From Pseudanabaena biceps PCC 7429 (GTDB taxonomy: Bacteria; Cyanobacteriota; Cyanobacteriia; Pseudanabaenales; Pseudanabaenaceae): a DNA stretch of 35,507 nt. Positions 1 to 6,681 of this stretch are shown piece by piece (within the stretch, counting starts at the first letter, position 1; every line of letters starts with the position of its first letter). The DNA lies in assembly GCF_000332215.1 (NCBI RefSeq), contig NZ_ALWB01000021.1, positions 1 through 35,507 on the forward strand, written 5' to 3'. A program made the position numbers and the translations under genes. Under the pieces are notes generated by a model, which was not told the origin of the DNA, searched no databases, and saw only the letters and a list, made by a program, of their open reading frames with translations.

Positions 1-258
1 CTGCAACCATTTCTCTGAGACCTTGAGGACTCTAGCTATTCCAGCTAGTGGGATTTTTCTTAGCAGTAGTCTCTCTAAAAGGTCATAAGTGTCTTGGATA
101 CGCTCTGAAACTCTCTGCCACTGTGGATTTTCTACAAATTGACGACCACAGTCCCGACATTTATAATTTTGTTTGCCATGCCGAGTACTACCGTTTTTAA
201 CCACTGATACGGACTGGCAGGATGGACATGATGGACTTGATGGACTTGACTCTGACAT
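1..258 (-). CDS. IS1-like transposase, N-terminal part (cut by window edge)
   Basis: The reverse strand from the ATG at 258 reads open for 86 codons to base 1, so only the N-terminal part is visible. After a Ser/Pro-rich start it shows a zinc-finger pattern, CPSCQS followed by CRDCGRQF, and then a helix-turn-helix-like stretch with IPLAGIARVLKVSEKWLQ. This arrangement is typical of IS1-family transposases of cyanobacteria, in which the InsA-like finger and HTH precede a DDE catalytic domain; the catalytic part would lie outside the window. The upstream end of the element probably falls between 259 and about 325, just before the TIR gene, but the terminal repeat cannot be verified without the other end. 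The family assignment rests on the finger and HTH pattern. Confidence 0.75.
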   Translation of the reverse strand, partial: MSESSPSSPSCPSCQSVSVVKNGSTRHGKQNYKCRDCGRQFVENPQWQRVSERIQDTYDLLERLLLRKIPLAGIARVLKVSEKWLQ

Positions 259-373
259 TGCTTTAATCTGTAACAACCATCTAGATATTTTCCCTCATCC
301 TTTCCTTTTTAGGACTACCCTTCAGCACAATTATCATTATCATTGTAATTATTGCAGCAACAGGAGGAAAATA

Positions 374-907
374 ATGTCAAGACGAGTATTCTTCAGCTTT
401 CACTATCAACGAGATGTTTGGCGCATAAATCAGATTAGAAGTATTCCTAACATTACAGGCTGTGCAGCAGCTGGATTTCGAGATGCCTCACTTTGGGAAG
501 ATGCTAAAAAAAAGGGTGATGCCAACATTAAAAGAATGATTGACAATGCACTCTACAACACTAGCGTCACTGTTGTTTTCATTGGAAATCAAACTGCGAA
601 TAGAAAATATGTCAACTATGAGATTGAACAGTCTATTGCGCGTGGGAATGGAGTGGTTGGAATACAAATTCACCATTTATCAAATCATTATGGACAAAGC
701 GATCAACCAGGTGCTACCCCAAAACTGATTCTAGAGCATGGCTTTAAGGTCTATAAGTACTTTAACTATAAAATGTTGGCTGATAGAATTGAAGAAGCTG
801 CGGAGATTGCAAAAGCTAGGAAGATTAAGAAGAATTTGCGTAGTTTGGGCTTATTAAGCCAAAAACTTCCTCTTACAGCTAGAGCTATGTACAGACGAAA
901 TGATTAA
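374..907 (+). CDS. TIR-like (ThsB/DUF1863-type) domain protein
   Basis: This 177-residue protein begins MSRRVFFSFHYQRD, the beta1/loop signature of the MTH538/DUF1863 TIR-like family that includes ThsB of Thoeris anti-phage defence. Further matches are TVVFIGNQT at about 66-74 and the helix NYEIEQSIA at 81-89, which supplies the likely catalytic glutamate (E83 or E85). ThsB proteins use NAD to make a cyclic ADP-ribose-type signal that activates ThsA. The ATG at 374 is preferred over an in-frame upstream start at 173 because a strong AGGAGG lies at 362-367 and the family begins here; the extra 67 residues would overlap the transposase. No ThsA (SIR2/SLOG or membrane effector) is in the window; the left neighbour is an insertion sequence. 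The C-terminal 40 residues are basic and less conserved. The domain call is firm; an active defence role is inferred. Confidence 0.82.
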   Translation: MSRRVFFSFHYQRDVWRINQIRSIPNITGCAAAGFRDASLWEDAKKKGDANIKRMIDNALYNTSVTVVFIGNQTANRKYVNYEIEQSIARGNGVVGIQIHHLSNHYGQSDQPGATPKLILEHGFKVYKYFNYKMLADRIEEAAEIAKARKIKKNLRSLGLLSQKLPLTARAMYRRND

Positions 908-934
908 TCTTGTTTATCAAAGTTTTGGGGTTTT

Positions 935-976
935 AGGCGATCGCAATTTGTAGAGATTGAGTTGGGGGCGATCGCC
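935..976. repeat. HIP1-stem repeat, copy 1
   Basis: A 42-base unit starts with GGCGATCGC and ends with GCGATCGCC, so the two HIP1 octamers can pair as arms around a loop of about 24 bases. The same unit, nearly identical in the loop, occurs at 2687-2727, with a more diverged copy at 2091-2131. It lies between the TIR gene and the convergent DUF29 gene and may act as a bidirectional terminator. Confidence 0.7.
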
Positions 977-982
977 TTTATC

Positions 983-1432
983 CTAACTCCAGAAATTACC
1001 ATTTAACAAAGTATCGATATCACGATCAAACTGCCAAAGATCAGGAAAGTCATATTGTGGATAATCTTCTCGAACTTCCTTAATCACATCTTGCCAAATC
1101 TTATCAAAAATTTCAGGTAAATAGTTTTTGAGACTAGGAGACTTTTCTAAACGTCTTCTAATTTGCTTGCGTTGTTCTCTAATTGTTCTTTCCCAACCAT
1201 TGTAGTCATTAGGTAGAGGAACATATAATCGCTTCAAAATATGAGATAGCAATACATCCAAGCGGCTCTCTAGCTCATCCCGATAAGAACGCCCCAAATC
1301 CTCAATCTCCTCTATTAAATTTTCAAAGTCTATATGATCAAAGTCTCTAGCTTTTAACTTAGCTATAGTCTCCTGAGTCCAAAGAAGGTAGTCAGATTCA
1401 TATAAGAATTTTCTTGTAATTGTCTGAGTCAT
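983..1432 (-). CDS. DUF29 family protein (copy 1)
   Basis: A 149-residue protein of the DUF29 family, which is abundant in cyanobacteria. The N-terminal signature LYESDYLLWTQETIAKLK and the helix NLIEEIEDLGRS are both present, followed by HILKRLY and a C-terminal ...PDLWQFDRD segment. DUF29 proteins are small, helical, usually multicopy and of unknown biochemical role. A purine-rich AGGGAG lies about 11 bases before the ATG. A close paralogue lies at 2728-3183, and the similarity extends into the upstream DNA (about 1433-1507 versus 3184-3256), so the pair came from a segmental duplication. Confidence 0.88.
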   Translation of the reverse strand: MTQTITRKFLYESDYLLWTQETIAKLKARDFDHIDFENLIEEIEDLGRSYRDELESRLDVLLSHILKRLYVPLPNDYNGWERTIREQRKQIRRRLEKSPSLKNYLPEIFDKIWQDVIKEVREDYPQYDFPDLWQFDRDIDTLLNGNFWS

Positions 1433-1571
1433 TAGTTTGTAACTCCCTTAATAAATCCAACATTAACATTATCGTGCATAACATCTAGTATAGCGATCGC
1501 ATTTTGATGGGTTGTGTTTTAGGCGATCCAAGTTAGAATGCTATAAGTACCTGTAATAGGACTATAAAATC

Positions 1572-1838
1572 ATGTCAACACAACAAGTCACCTTTCAAGA
1601 ATGCAACACCCAATTTGCACAGATCTTTGAACGAGTATTAAAAAATCACGAAGTCATTTCAGTATATAAAGAACCTGAGCAGGGCATTGTCATGCTGGAC
1701 GCAAAAGAATATAGCAGCCTAGTCGAAACATTGTACTTACTAAGCAACCCAGTCAATCGCGATCGCTTATATCAAGGCATCTTGCAACATCAACAAGGTC
1801 AAGTAAGAGAAATAGATGTTAAAGCTTACTTGGACTGA
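1572..1838 (+). CDS. Phd/YefM-type antitoxin
   Basis: An 88-residue protein with the YefM/Phd fold pattern: N-terminal TFQECNTQFAQIFERVLKNH, then EVISVYKEPEQGIVMLDAKEYSSLVETLYLLSNP in two parts, and a C-terminal tail that would wrap the toxin (DVKAYLD). In the intact system it binds and neutralises the YoeB ribosome-dependent mRNase and represses its own operon. The reading frame is undamaged. Its last 23 bases overlap the start of the yoeB remnant in the usual antitoxin-first order, but that toxin carries two stop codons, so this is now an orphan antitoxin. An AGGA-like sequence precedes the ATG by about ten bases. Confidence 0.85.
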   Translation: MSTQQVTFQECNTQFAQIFERVLKNHEVISVYKEPEQGIVMLDAKEYSSLVETLYLLSNPVNRDRLYQGILQHQQGQVREIDVKAYLD

Positions 1839-2079
1839 AAATGCTTTAAAGGACTTAGATTAGTGGCAACAGAACGACATCAAGATGCTGAAAAAGATTA
1901 TCCAAATCTGTCTTGAAATTTGCAAAAATCCTACAACAGGACTGGGAAAGCCAGAACCTTTAAAATTTGAACTACAGGGTTACTGGTCTAGACGCATCAA
2001 CTAAGAACATCGCATTATTTATGCTTTTGATGAAAACCAAGTCACCATTACACAGTGCCGATTTCATTATCATAAATAG
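1816..2079 (+). pseudogene. yoeB: YoeB toxin pseudogene with two in-frame stops
   Basis: Reading from the ATG at 1816 gives a YoeB-like protein of normal length (87 codons): MLKLTWTENALKDLD, stop, WQQNDIKMLKKIIQ, then GKPEPLKFELQGYWSRRIN, stop, EHRIIYAFDENQ and CRFHYH. The first stop is TAG at 1861-1863, where the family has a tyrosine before WQ. The second is TAA at 2002-2004, where the family has a polar or acidic residue before EHR. The catalytic C-terminus (EHR, Y, RxHYH) is still recognisable, so inactivation looks recent. No single frameshift repairs it. It overlaps yefM by 23 bases, the normal architecture of the pair. Functional toxin is not expected unless stops are suppressed. Confidence 0.88.
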
Positions 2080-2090
2080 TTAGAGGAAAT

Positions 2091-2131
2091 GGCGATCGCA
2101 GGTTGTTGAGATTGAGTTGGAGGCGATTGCT
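2091..2131. repeat. HIP1-stem repeat, copy 2 (diverged)
   Basis: A variant of the unit at 935-976: GGCGATCGC, a loop containing GAGATTGAGTTGG, then GGCGATTGC, where one arm has lost the exact octamer. It follows the yoeB remnant directly. Confidence 0.55.
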
Positions 2132-2192
2132 ATCTCATCTAAAATATTGTCAGATAAGTTATGATCATTCTAATTGCTCTAGGTAATTGATT

Positions 2193-2669
2193 ATGAAATG
2201 GGAAGAAGTTTGTGAGAATAAACAGCTACAAGATTTACCCTTCAAAATTGAGTTAAACAAGTGGGGGCAAATCGTCATGAGTCCAGTCAAAATCAAACAT
2301 TCTTTTCATCAAGGAAGAATCCAACGTCTATTAGAGTCTTTAATTAGCAATGGAGAAGTCATGCCAGAATGCGCGATCGACACAACAGATGGTGTTAAAG
2401 TTGCTGATGTGGTGTGGTGTTCGGAAGCAAGATTTGACAAAATCCAAGATGAAGTATCAGCATCCATTGCACCAGAAATTTGTATAGAGGTTAAATCTAT
2501 TGGCAATACTTTGGGTGAAATGGAATTCAAGAAGAAATTGTATTTTGAAGCCCAAGCTCTTGAAGTATGGTTATGCAATGAAGAAGGTCAAATGAGATTT
2601 TATAACGAGCAAAGGGAGTTAGAGCAATCCTTGCTAGTCCCTGATTTTCCAAAGCAAATTAAAAGGTAA
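2193..2669 (+). CDS. Uma2 family (DUF820) PD-(D/E)XK nuclease-fold protein
   Basis: This 158-residue protein has the Uma2 layout: an N-terminal MKWEEVCENK segment, the VMSPVKIKHSFHQGRIQRLL helix (in two parts), and the core strands VADVVWCS and APEICIEVKS, which provide the D and ExK residues of the PD-(D/E)XK fold. The tail ends PDFPKQI, as in the family. The ATG at 2193 is chosen over the TTG at 2187 because the family starts MKW. Uma2 genes are very numerous in cyanobacteria; nuclease activity is annotated by fold and their cellular role is unsettled. It lies alone between the yoeB remnant and a convergent DUF29 gene. Confidence 0.88.
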   Translation: MKWEEVCENKQLQDLPFKIELNKWGQIVMSPVKIKHSFHQGRIQRLLESLISNGEVMPECAIDTTDGVKVADVVWCSEARFDKIQDEVSASIAPEICIEVKSIGNTLGEMEFKKKLYFEAQALEVWLCNEEGQMRFYNEQRELEQSLLVPDFPKQIKR

Positions 2670-2686
2670 TTTTAAAAGGTAATTTG

Positions 2687-2727
2687 AGGCGATCGCAATT
2701 TGTAGAGATTGAGTTGGGGGCGATCGC
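2687..2727. repeat. HIP1-stem repeat, copy 3
   Basis: Nearly identical to 935-976, with HIP1 octamers at both ends and the same GTAGAGATTGAGTTGGGG loop. It sits between the convergent Uma2 and DUF29 genes and directly touches the DUF29 stop codon, as copy 1 nearly does, so it appears to mark one edge of the duplicated DUF29 segment. Confidence 0.7.
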
Positions 2728-3183
2728 TTAGTCCCAAAAATCAATATTGACAATAGAGTCAGTATCTTTCTCAAACTCCCATTCGTTAGGGAAAGTAAAA
2801 CCTTTTGACTGATATTCTTTGCGAGTATGCTTTAAAGCAAATCGCCAAGCATCACTAAAATGTCTATCCCAATAGCTTTTGAGACTGGGATAGTTATTAA
2901 GTAATACCTCAATCTGTAAGCGCTGCTCTCGGATAGTATTTTCCCAGCCATTAAAACAGTCAGGCATATTTACATACATCCGTTTGAGCAAATGAGCCAA
3001 TAAAGTCGCAAGACGACTTTCTAACTCCTTTCTTTGCGATCGCCCCAAGTCCTCAATTTCCTCTATCAAATTTTCAAGGTCGAGATTCTCAAAATCTCTG
3101 TTTTTTAACTTAGCTATAGTTTCCTGAATCCAAAGTAGGTAATCAGATTCATATAAGGGTTTTCTTGCAACTATCTGAGTCAT
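2728..3183 (-). CDS. DUF29 family protein (copy 2)
   Basis: A 151-residue paralogue of the 983-1432 product. The N-terminal third is close to identical (LYESDYLLW.QETIAKLK.RDF, then LENLIEEIEDLGRS), while the C-terminal half diverges apart from the NGWE.TIREQR motif. An AAGGAG lies about ten bases upstream of the ATG in a region that matches the leader of copy 1. Function unknown, as for the whole family. Confidence 0.88.
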   Translation of the reverse strand: MTQIVARKPLYESDYLLWIQETIAKLKNRDFENLDLENLIEEIEDLGRSQRKELESRLATLLAHLLKRMYVNMPDCFNGWENTIREQRLQIEVLLNNYPSLKSYWDRHFSDAWRFALKHTRKEYQSKGFTFPNEWEFEKDTDSIVNIDFWD

Positions 3184-3253
3184 TGATTTGTAACTCCTTT
3201 AATAAATCCAACACTAGCATTATCCTGCATAAGATAATTATAGCGATCGCTTT

Positions 3254-3359
3254 TACAGCAATTATCGATCAAACGAACCACAAGAAGATTTTTGAAAGCT
3301 TTGCAAAGCAAAGCTTTCAAAAATCTTCTTGGTTTGGGTTTGAGTGCAAAGCGCTTTTA
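3254..3359. mobile_element. MITE-like palindromic element, family A copy 1
   Basis: An element of about 105 bp with a perfect 23-bp inverted repeat at its centre (arms 3282-3304 and 3308-3330, loop AAA). It is flanked on one side by TACAGCAATTATCGATC and on the other by GGTTTGGGTTTGAG and GCAAAGCGC. The reverse complement of nearly the whole unit recurs at 11017-11124. It has no coding capacity and starts just after a HIP1 site that ends the duplicated DUF29 leader. Confidence 0.75.
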
Positions 3360-3382
3360 ATCCAGCGTCCATAAACTATTTC

Positions 3383-3931
3383 CTATTGACTGCGTTCTAA
3401 CAATGCTACCCAGAGACGACGGGAACCAATTTGAGAACTATAAAATAGCAAATCGATTAACAATTTTAAGGCTAGTCGCTGAATCGCATCGGGTTTAGCC
3501 TGTTCTTCTTCTGCCATGCGTTCTTGATACAGACTATTAAAGCGATCTAGATAATCACCGAGAATCGGTTCGCGGTAGGGAGGGTGTTTGAGTGCAGTAC
3601 ATTTCTCTAATTGAGCGACCGCATTACGAATAGCAAACTGCTGCTGCGCCGCCAAGGTACAGCTGATTAAAGTCATTGCCCTTGCCTCATCAACATCTAG
3701 TTTCTTTCGTCCCTTCCCCTTGCGTAAGGGACTAGCCTGCCGTAACCGCCATAGAGTAATGCGATCGCTTAAAATCTCCTCCAAACCTAACTTTTCCGCA
3801 ACTGCCAGCATTTCATCGGAGCCAATCCCCGTTAGGGCTTCCAAGGACATTAGCACCAAATCCAGATGCGCTTTAATTGCCTGTAACTGAGGCAATTCTG
3901 GATCGTCAAAAGAAGGTGCAGGTTGGTTCAT
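3383..3931 (-). CDS. DUF3038 domain-containing protein
   Basis: A 182-residue soluble protein with LDLVLMSLEALTGIGSDEML near the N-terminus and a central RITLWRLRQASPLRKG region, a pattern I recognise from the cyanobacteria-specific DUF3038 family. No catalytic motif or membrane segment is seen. Its ATG overlaps the stop of the upstream ycf46-like gene in an ATGA arrangement (3928-3931), which suggests translational coupling and joint function. In other cyanobacteria DUF3038 genes often sit near DUF4335 genes, but none is seen here. Family assignment is from memory of the sequence pattern; role unknown. Confidence 0.7.
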   Translation of the reverse strand: MNQPAPSFDDPELPQLQAIKAHLDLVLMSLEALTGIGSDEMLAVAEKLGLEEILSDRITLWRLRQASPLRKGKGRKKLDVDEARAMTLISCTLAAQQQFAIRNAVAQLEKCTALKHPPYREPILGDYLDRFNSLYQERMAEEEQAKPDAIQRLALKLLIDLLFYSSQIGSRRLWVALLERSQ

Positions 3932-5577
3932 GAGTCAGAACTGGATTTAATTTGCGGTAAAGGAGGCAAGGGCAAAGGGCGATGTTTGCCTCTTGAGTTC
4001 TCAGCAAGAGCTTTTGGTAAATTGTCAAGCAAGGTAATATCGCCTAATTTACTGCTTAACTTATCGCTTGCTAGATCGATCGCTTCACCACGAGAAGCAC
4101 TCCTTGCCCTGCCTTGAGTTGCCCAAGCCTGCATGAAACTAATCTGTTCTCTCGCCGTACTTGCTAGGGGATAGGTTTCCTTGATAGCGCCTAAAATATC
4201 CTCTGTACTAACATCTCTCTGTTCGTGAAAAGCGCGATACATCCCTTCAACGATCGCCTGTTCTATTTCTGCACCGCTAAATTCCTTAGAGATAGCAGCC
4301 ATGCGCTCGATATCGAAACTAGGTAACTCGGTCGGACGAAAACGTTTTAAGTGGAGTAAAAAGATTTCTTTCCGTTCTTCATAGGTAGGCAAATTAATAA
4401 AGAAGAGTTCGTCAAACCTTCCCTTTCGCAATAACTCAGGGGGTAAGGCATGAATGTTATTTGCCGTTGCCACCACAAATACTGGGCTAGACTTCTCTTG
4501 CATCCAAGTTAATAGGGTTCCTAAGACCCGTTGACTGGTTCCCGAATCGCCCACACTATTAGCAATTCCCCCAAAGGCTTTGTCAATTTCGTCAATCCAG
4601 AGAATGCAAGGTGCGAGGGCTTCGGCAAGCTGGATCGTCTGGCGTGTGCGGCTCTCCGACTGTCCCACTAAGCTGCCAAATAGGCGACCAACATCCAATC
4701 GTAAGAGGGGCAATCGCCAAAGATTGGCGATCGCTTTAGCACAGAGACTTTTTCCTGTTCCCTGAATCCCCAACAATAAAACTCCTCTGGGATTGGGTAA
4801 GCCAAACGCTCTCGCTTCATCGGAAAAAGCCTGCTGTCGTTGCATTAACCAAAGTTTGAAATTGTCTAACCCCCCAATGCTATCTAAGGTCTCATTGGGA
4901 GTAAAGAACTCTAAGAACTCCGTTTGTCTGATGCGTTTTTGTTTCTCAACTAAAACGCGATCAATATCCGATTCGTTCACAAAATGCTTTTGGACGATTG
5001 ACTTAGAGAGCGTATGACAGATGCGATCGCGGGTCATGCCCATACAAGCTTTAATCAACTGTTCGAGACTATTACCCTCCATTCGCAACTGTTCGGGGGG
5101 AATCATCTGCTCAATAATATGACGGATTTCCGTCGTTTCGGGTAATGGGAAATAAAGAACCGCTATCTGTTCTTCGAGTTCCGAAGGCATCTCTAATAAT
5201 GGGCTCAACAGAATTAGGGTTTTACGCGAATTCCGAAAACTGCGATAAAGATTGCGAAGTTGACGTACCAAAATTTCATCTAGTCTTGGCGAAGCCAAAC
5301 GTCGATGTAAATCTCGAAATACATAAATAGTTGCCGTTTGGCGATCGCTATTCTCCACCACTTGGAGAGCTTGCAGTAAATTATTTTTACCTTCCTGATT
5401 ATGCTCGAACCCACGCACAAGATCGTAATAAAGCATCTGACGGGGCGGTCCACATTCCTGCGCGACCTGAGCGATCGCCTTTTCCGCACGCTCTTCCTCC
5501 CATGTCACGACATAAATAATCGGACATTTTGCGCGGATCAATAGACTAAGTTCTTCTTTAAAATTGAGAGATTTCAT
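3928..5577 (-). CDS. ycf46: Ycf46-like AAA ATPase
   Basis: A 549-residue AAA protein of the Ycf46 type, conserved in cyanobacteria and some plastids. Residues 1-220 form the family N-terminal domain, starting with CPIIYVVTWEEERA. The AAA module follows: Walker A GIQGTGKS at about 270-277, Walker B LWIDEID at 327-332, the FGSLVGQSESRTR pore/sensor segment and the arginine-finger region ELLRKGRFDE. The C-terminal 60 residues are a low-complexity basic/proline tail. The Synechocystis homologue Slr0374 has been linked to carbon uptake and utilisation. The length is normal. It is co-transcribed with DUF3038 by a 4-base overlap, and its own ATG overlaps the stop of a 20-codon GTG-started ORF (5574-5636). 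Confidence 0.88.
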   Translation of the reverse strand: MKSLNFKEELSLLIRAKCPIIYVVTWEEERAEKAIAQVAQECGPPRQMLYYDLVRGFEHNQEGKNNLLQALQVVENSDRQTATIYVFRDLHRRLASPRLDEILVRQLRNLYRSFRNSRKTLILLSPLLEMPSELEEQIAVLYFPLPETTEIRHIIEQMIPPEQLRMEGNSLEQLIKACMGMTRDRICHTLSKSIVQKHFVNESDIDRVLVEKQKRIRQTEFLEFFTPNETLDSIGGLDNFKLWLMQRQQAFSDEARAFGLPNPRGVLLLGIQGTGKSLCAKAIANLWRLPLLRLDVGRLFGSLVGQSESRTRQTIQLAEALAPCILWIDEIDKAFGGIANSVGDSGTSQRVLGTLLTWMQEKSSPVFVVATANNIHALPPELLRKGRFDELFFINLPTYEERKEIFLLHLKRFRPTELPSFDIERMAAISKEFSGAEIEQAIVEGMYRAFHEQRDVSTEDILGAIKETYPLASTAREQISFMQAWATQGRARSASRGEAIDLASDKLSSKLGDITLLDNLPKALAENSRGKHRPLPLPPLPQIKSSSDS

Positions 5578-5636
5578 GCAGGGATGCCTTGGATTTCTAA
5601 AAACTCGCTGGGTGACATTGGCAAGCGGTTTTTCAC
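5574..5636 (-). other. Possible 20-codon leader ORF overlapping ycf46 start
   Basis: On the reverse strand GTG at 5636 opens VKNRLPMSPSEFLEIQGIPA and stops at TGA 5574-5576, which shares ATGA with the ycf46 start. This is the same coupling geometry used between ycf46 and DUF3038. Just upstream is a threefold degenerate repeat of ATTATTTGTGAA. No clear ribosome binding site is seen. It may be a translated leader peptide or chance; protein-level evidence is lacking. Confidence 0.3.
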
Positions 5637-5668
5637 AGATAATTTGACAAATAATTTCACAAATAATT

Positions 5669-6472
5669 TTAGAAGAAATCGTCGTTTGCTAACTGTCGAT
5701 TTGGAGTTGGCAGCGATCTTAAATAGCTGAGAAATTGTAGTAGCTCGTCGTTACTTAATTGCTGCCGCGACTTTTTATCAAAAGTCCGTACTAAATAATC
5801 GCGCCCTTGGGCTTTTGTCCAGTTTAGACGCTCCATCTCCACATCGATTTTAGAGATCGGATCGGATAGATCGATTGGTTCGGGCGCGATCTGGGGTGCT
5901 GAAGCCTTGATCATCGTAGGATTATTCGTAGGATGAGACGAACGAGATGTTGTTACGGTTTCGCTAGGAGTTTCGTTAGGTGACGATAGGGCAGGTGCTG
6001 GTTCGCTCGACGCATAGTAGACATGCTCTTCGGGGATATATTCGCTTGTCCCATAGTTACTTGATGCATAGTTTAAAGTAGGTTCTGCTTGAATGGTTTG
6101 CATCGTATGGCTTAACTGGGGATTAGCATTACGCTCGGAAAGGTTCGCAGCACTGCCTAGAGCATTAAAATTAGCTGATGGCAGAGAATTGACCGTTGCA
6201 GGATCCCGCGAAACTTGGGTGAGCATGGGCGATCCATAATTGCCATAGTTATTATCAAATCCATTGTCAAAGGCAAGTCCCGCGATCGTCAGAGCCCGTT
6301 TAATGGCTCGATCCTCTGCTATTTCAAGATCGCTATCGACAGCCGTAGCAGTGCCCATAACTGCATCTCCTTCCGAGACGATCGCCCTAAAAGCATGGAG
6401 CCCGTCGATTTTGGGGAGCATCTCAGTTTGAATGCGACCTTGAGGATATTGAGAGCGAAACTGGGCAAACAT
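5669..6472 (-). CDS. Conserved cyanobacterial protein of unknown function
   Basis: A 267-residue protein in three parts. Residues 1-80 carry FAQFRSQYPQGRIQTEML and a compact alpha/beta stretch ending AEDRAIKRALTIAG. The middle (about 85-205) is low complexity, rich in Asn, Ser and Pro. The C-terminus has a conserved-looking helical motif DVEMERLNWTKAQGRDYLV followed by LSNDELLQFLSYL. The N-terminal and C-terminal blocks joined by a variable linker recall a family of cyanobacterial hypothetical proteins, with no function I can name. The ATG at 6472 is preferred to a TTG at 6490. No membrane segment. It lies upstream of ycf46 on the same strand, about 90 bases away, so the genes may be co-transcribed. 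Confidence 0.65.
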   Translation of the reverse strand: MFAQFRSQYPQGRIQTEMLPKIDGLHAFRAIVSEGDAVMGTATAVDSDLEIAEDRAIKRALTIAGLAFDNGFDNNYGNYGSPMLTQVSRDPATVNSLPSANFNALGSAANLSERNANPQLSHTMQTIQAEPTLNYASSNYGTSEYIPEEHVYYASSEPAPALSSPNETPSETVTTSRSSHPTNNPTMIKASAPQIAPEPIDLSDPISKIDVEMERLNWTKAQGRDYLVRTFDKKSRQQLSNDELLQFLSYLRSLPTPNRQLANDDFF

Positions 6473-6645
6473 AAATAAGTACGAAATCAATGTGGTTTAA
6501 GTAATTGGGGCAGGATCGAGGGTGTTTCACAAACCTAGATAACTTATTGAAGGGTTATGTTTAGTAAAGCCTTAAAAGGATATCGGCATTGGCGATCGCG
6601 TGCAACATATCTCCAACCTCAGCTCTAAAAATTCTCTTAGTCTAT

Positions 6646-6680
6646 TAGGTATGGGTGGCGTTTCACGCCGCCCATACCTA
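6646..6680. terminator. Hairpin downstream of the HD-GYP gene
   Basis: TAGGTATGGGTGGCG pairs with CGCCGCCCATACCTA across the loop TTTCA, a 15-bp stem with one G-T type mismatch. It lies 1 base past the HD-GYP stop codon, in the right place for a transcription end. Confidence 0.6.
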
Positions 6681-6681
6681 C

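Noticed and set aside
173-373. N-terminal extension of the TIR gene by 67 residues
   Set aside because: The extension overlaps the transposase start, is compositionally odd, and a strong AGGAGG directly precedes the ATG at 374 where the family begins.
3165-3374. 69-codon + strand frame across the family A element
   Set aside because: It runs through the palindrome and the start of the convergent DUF29 gene, with no protein-like signature.
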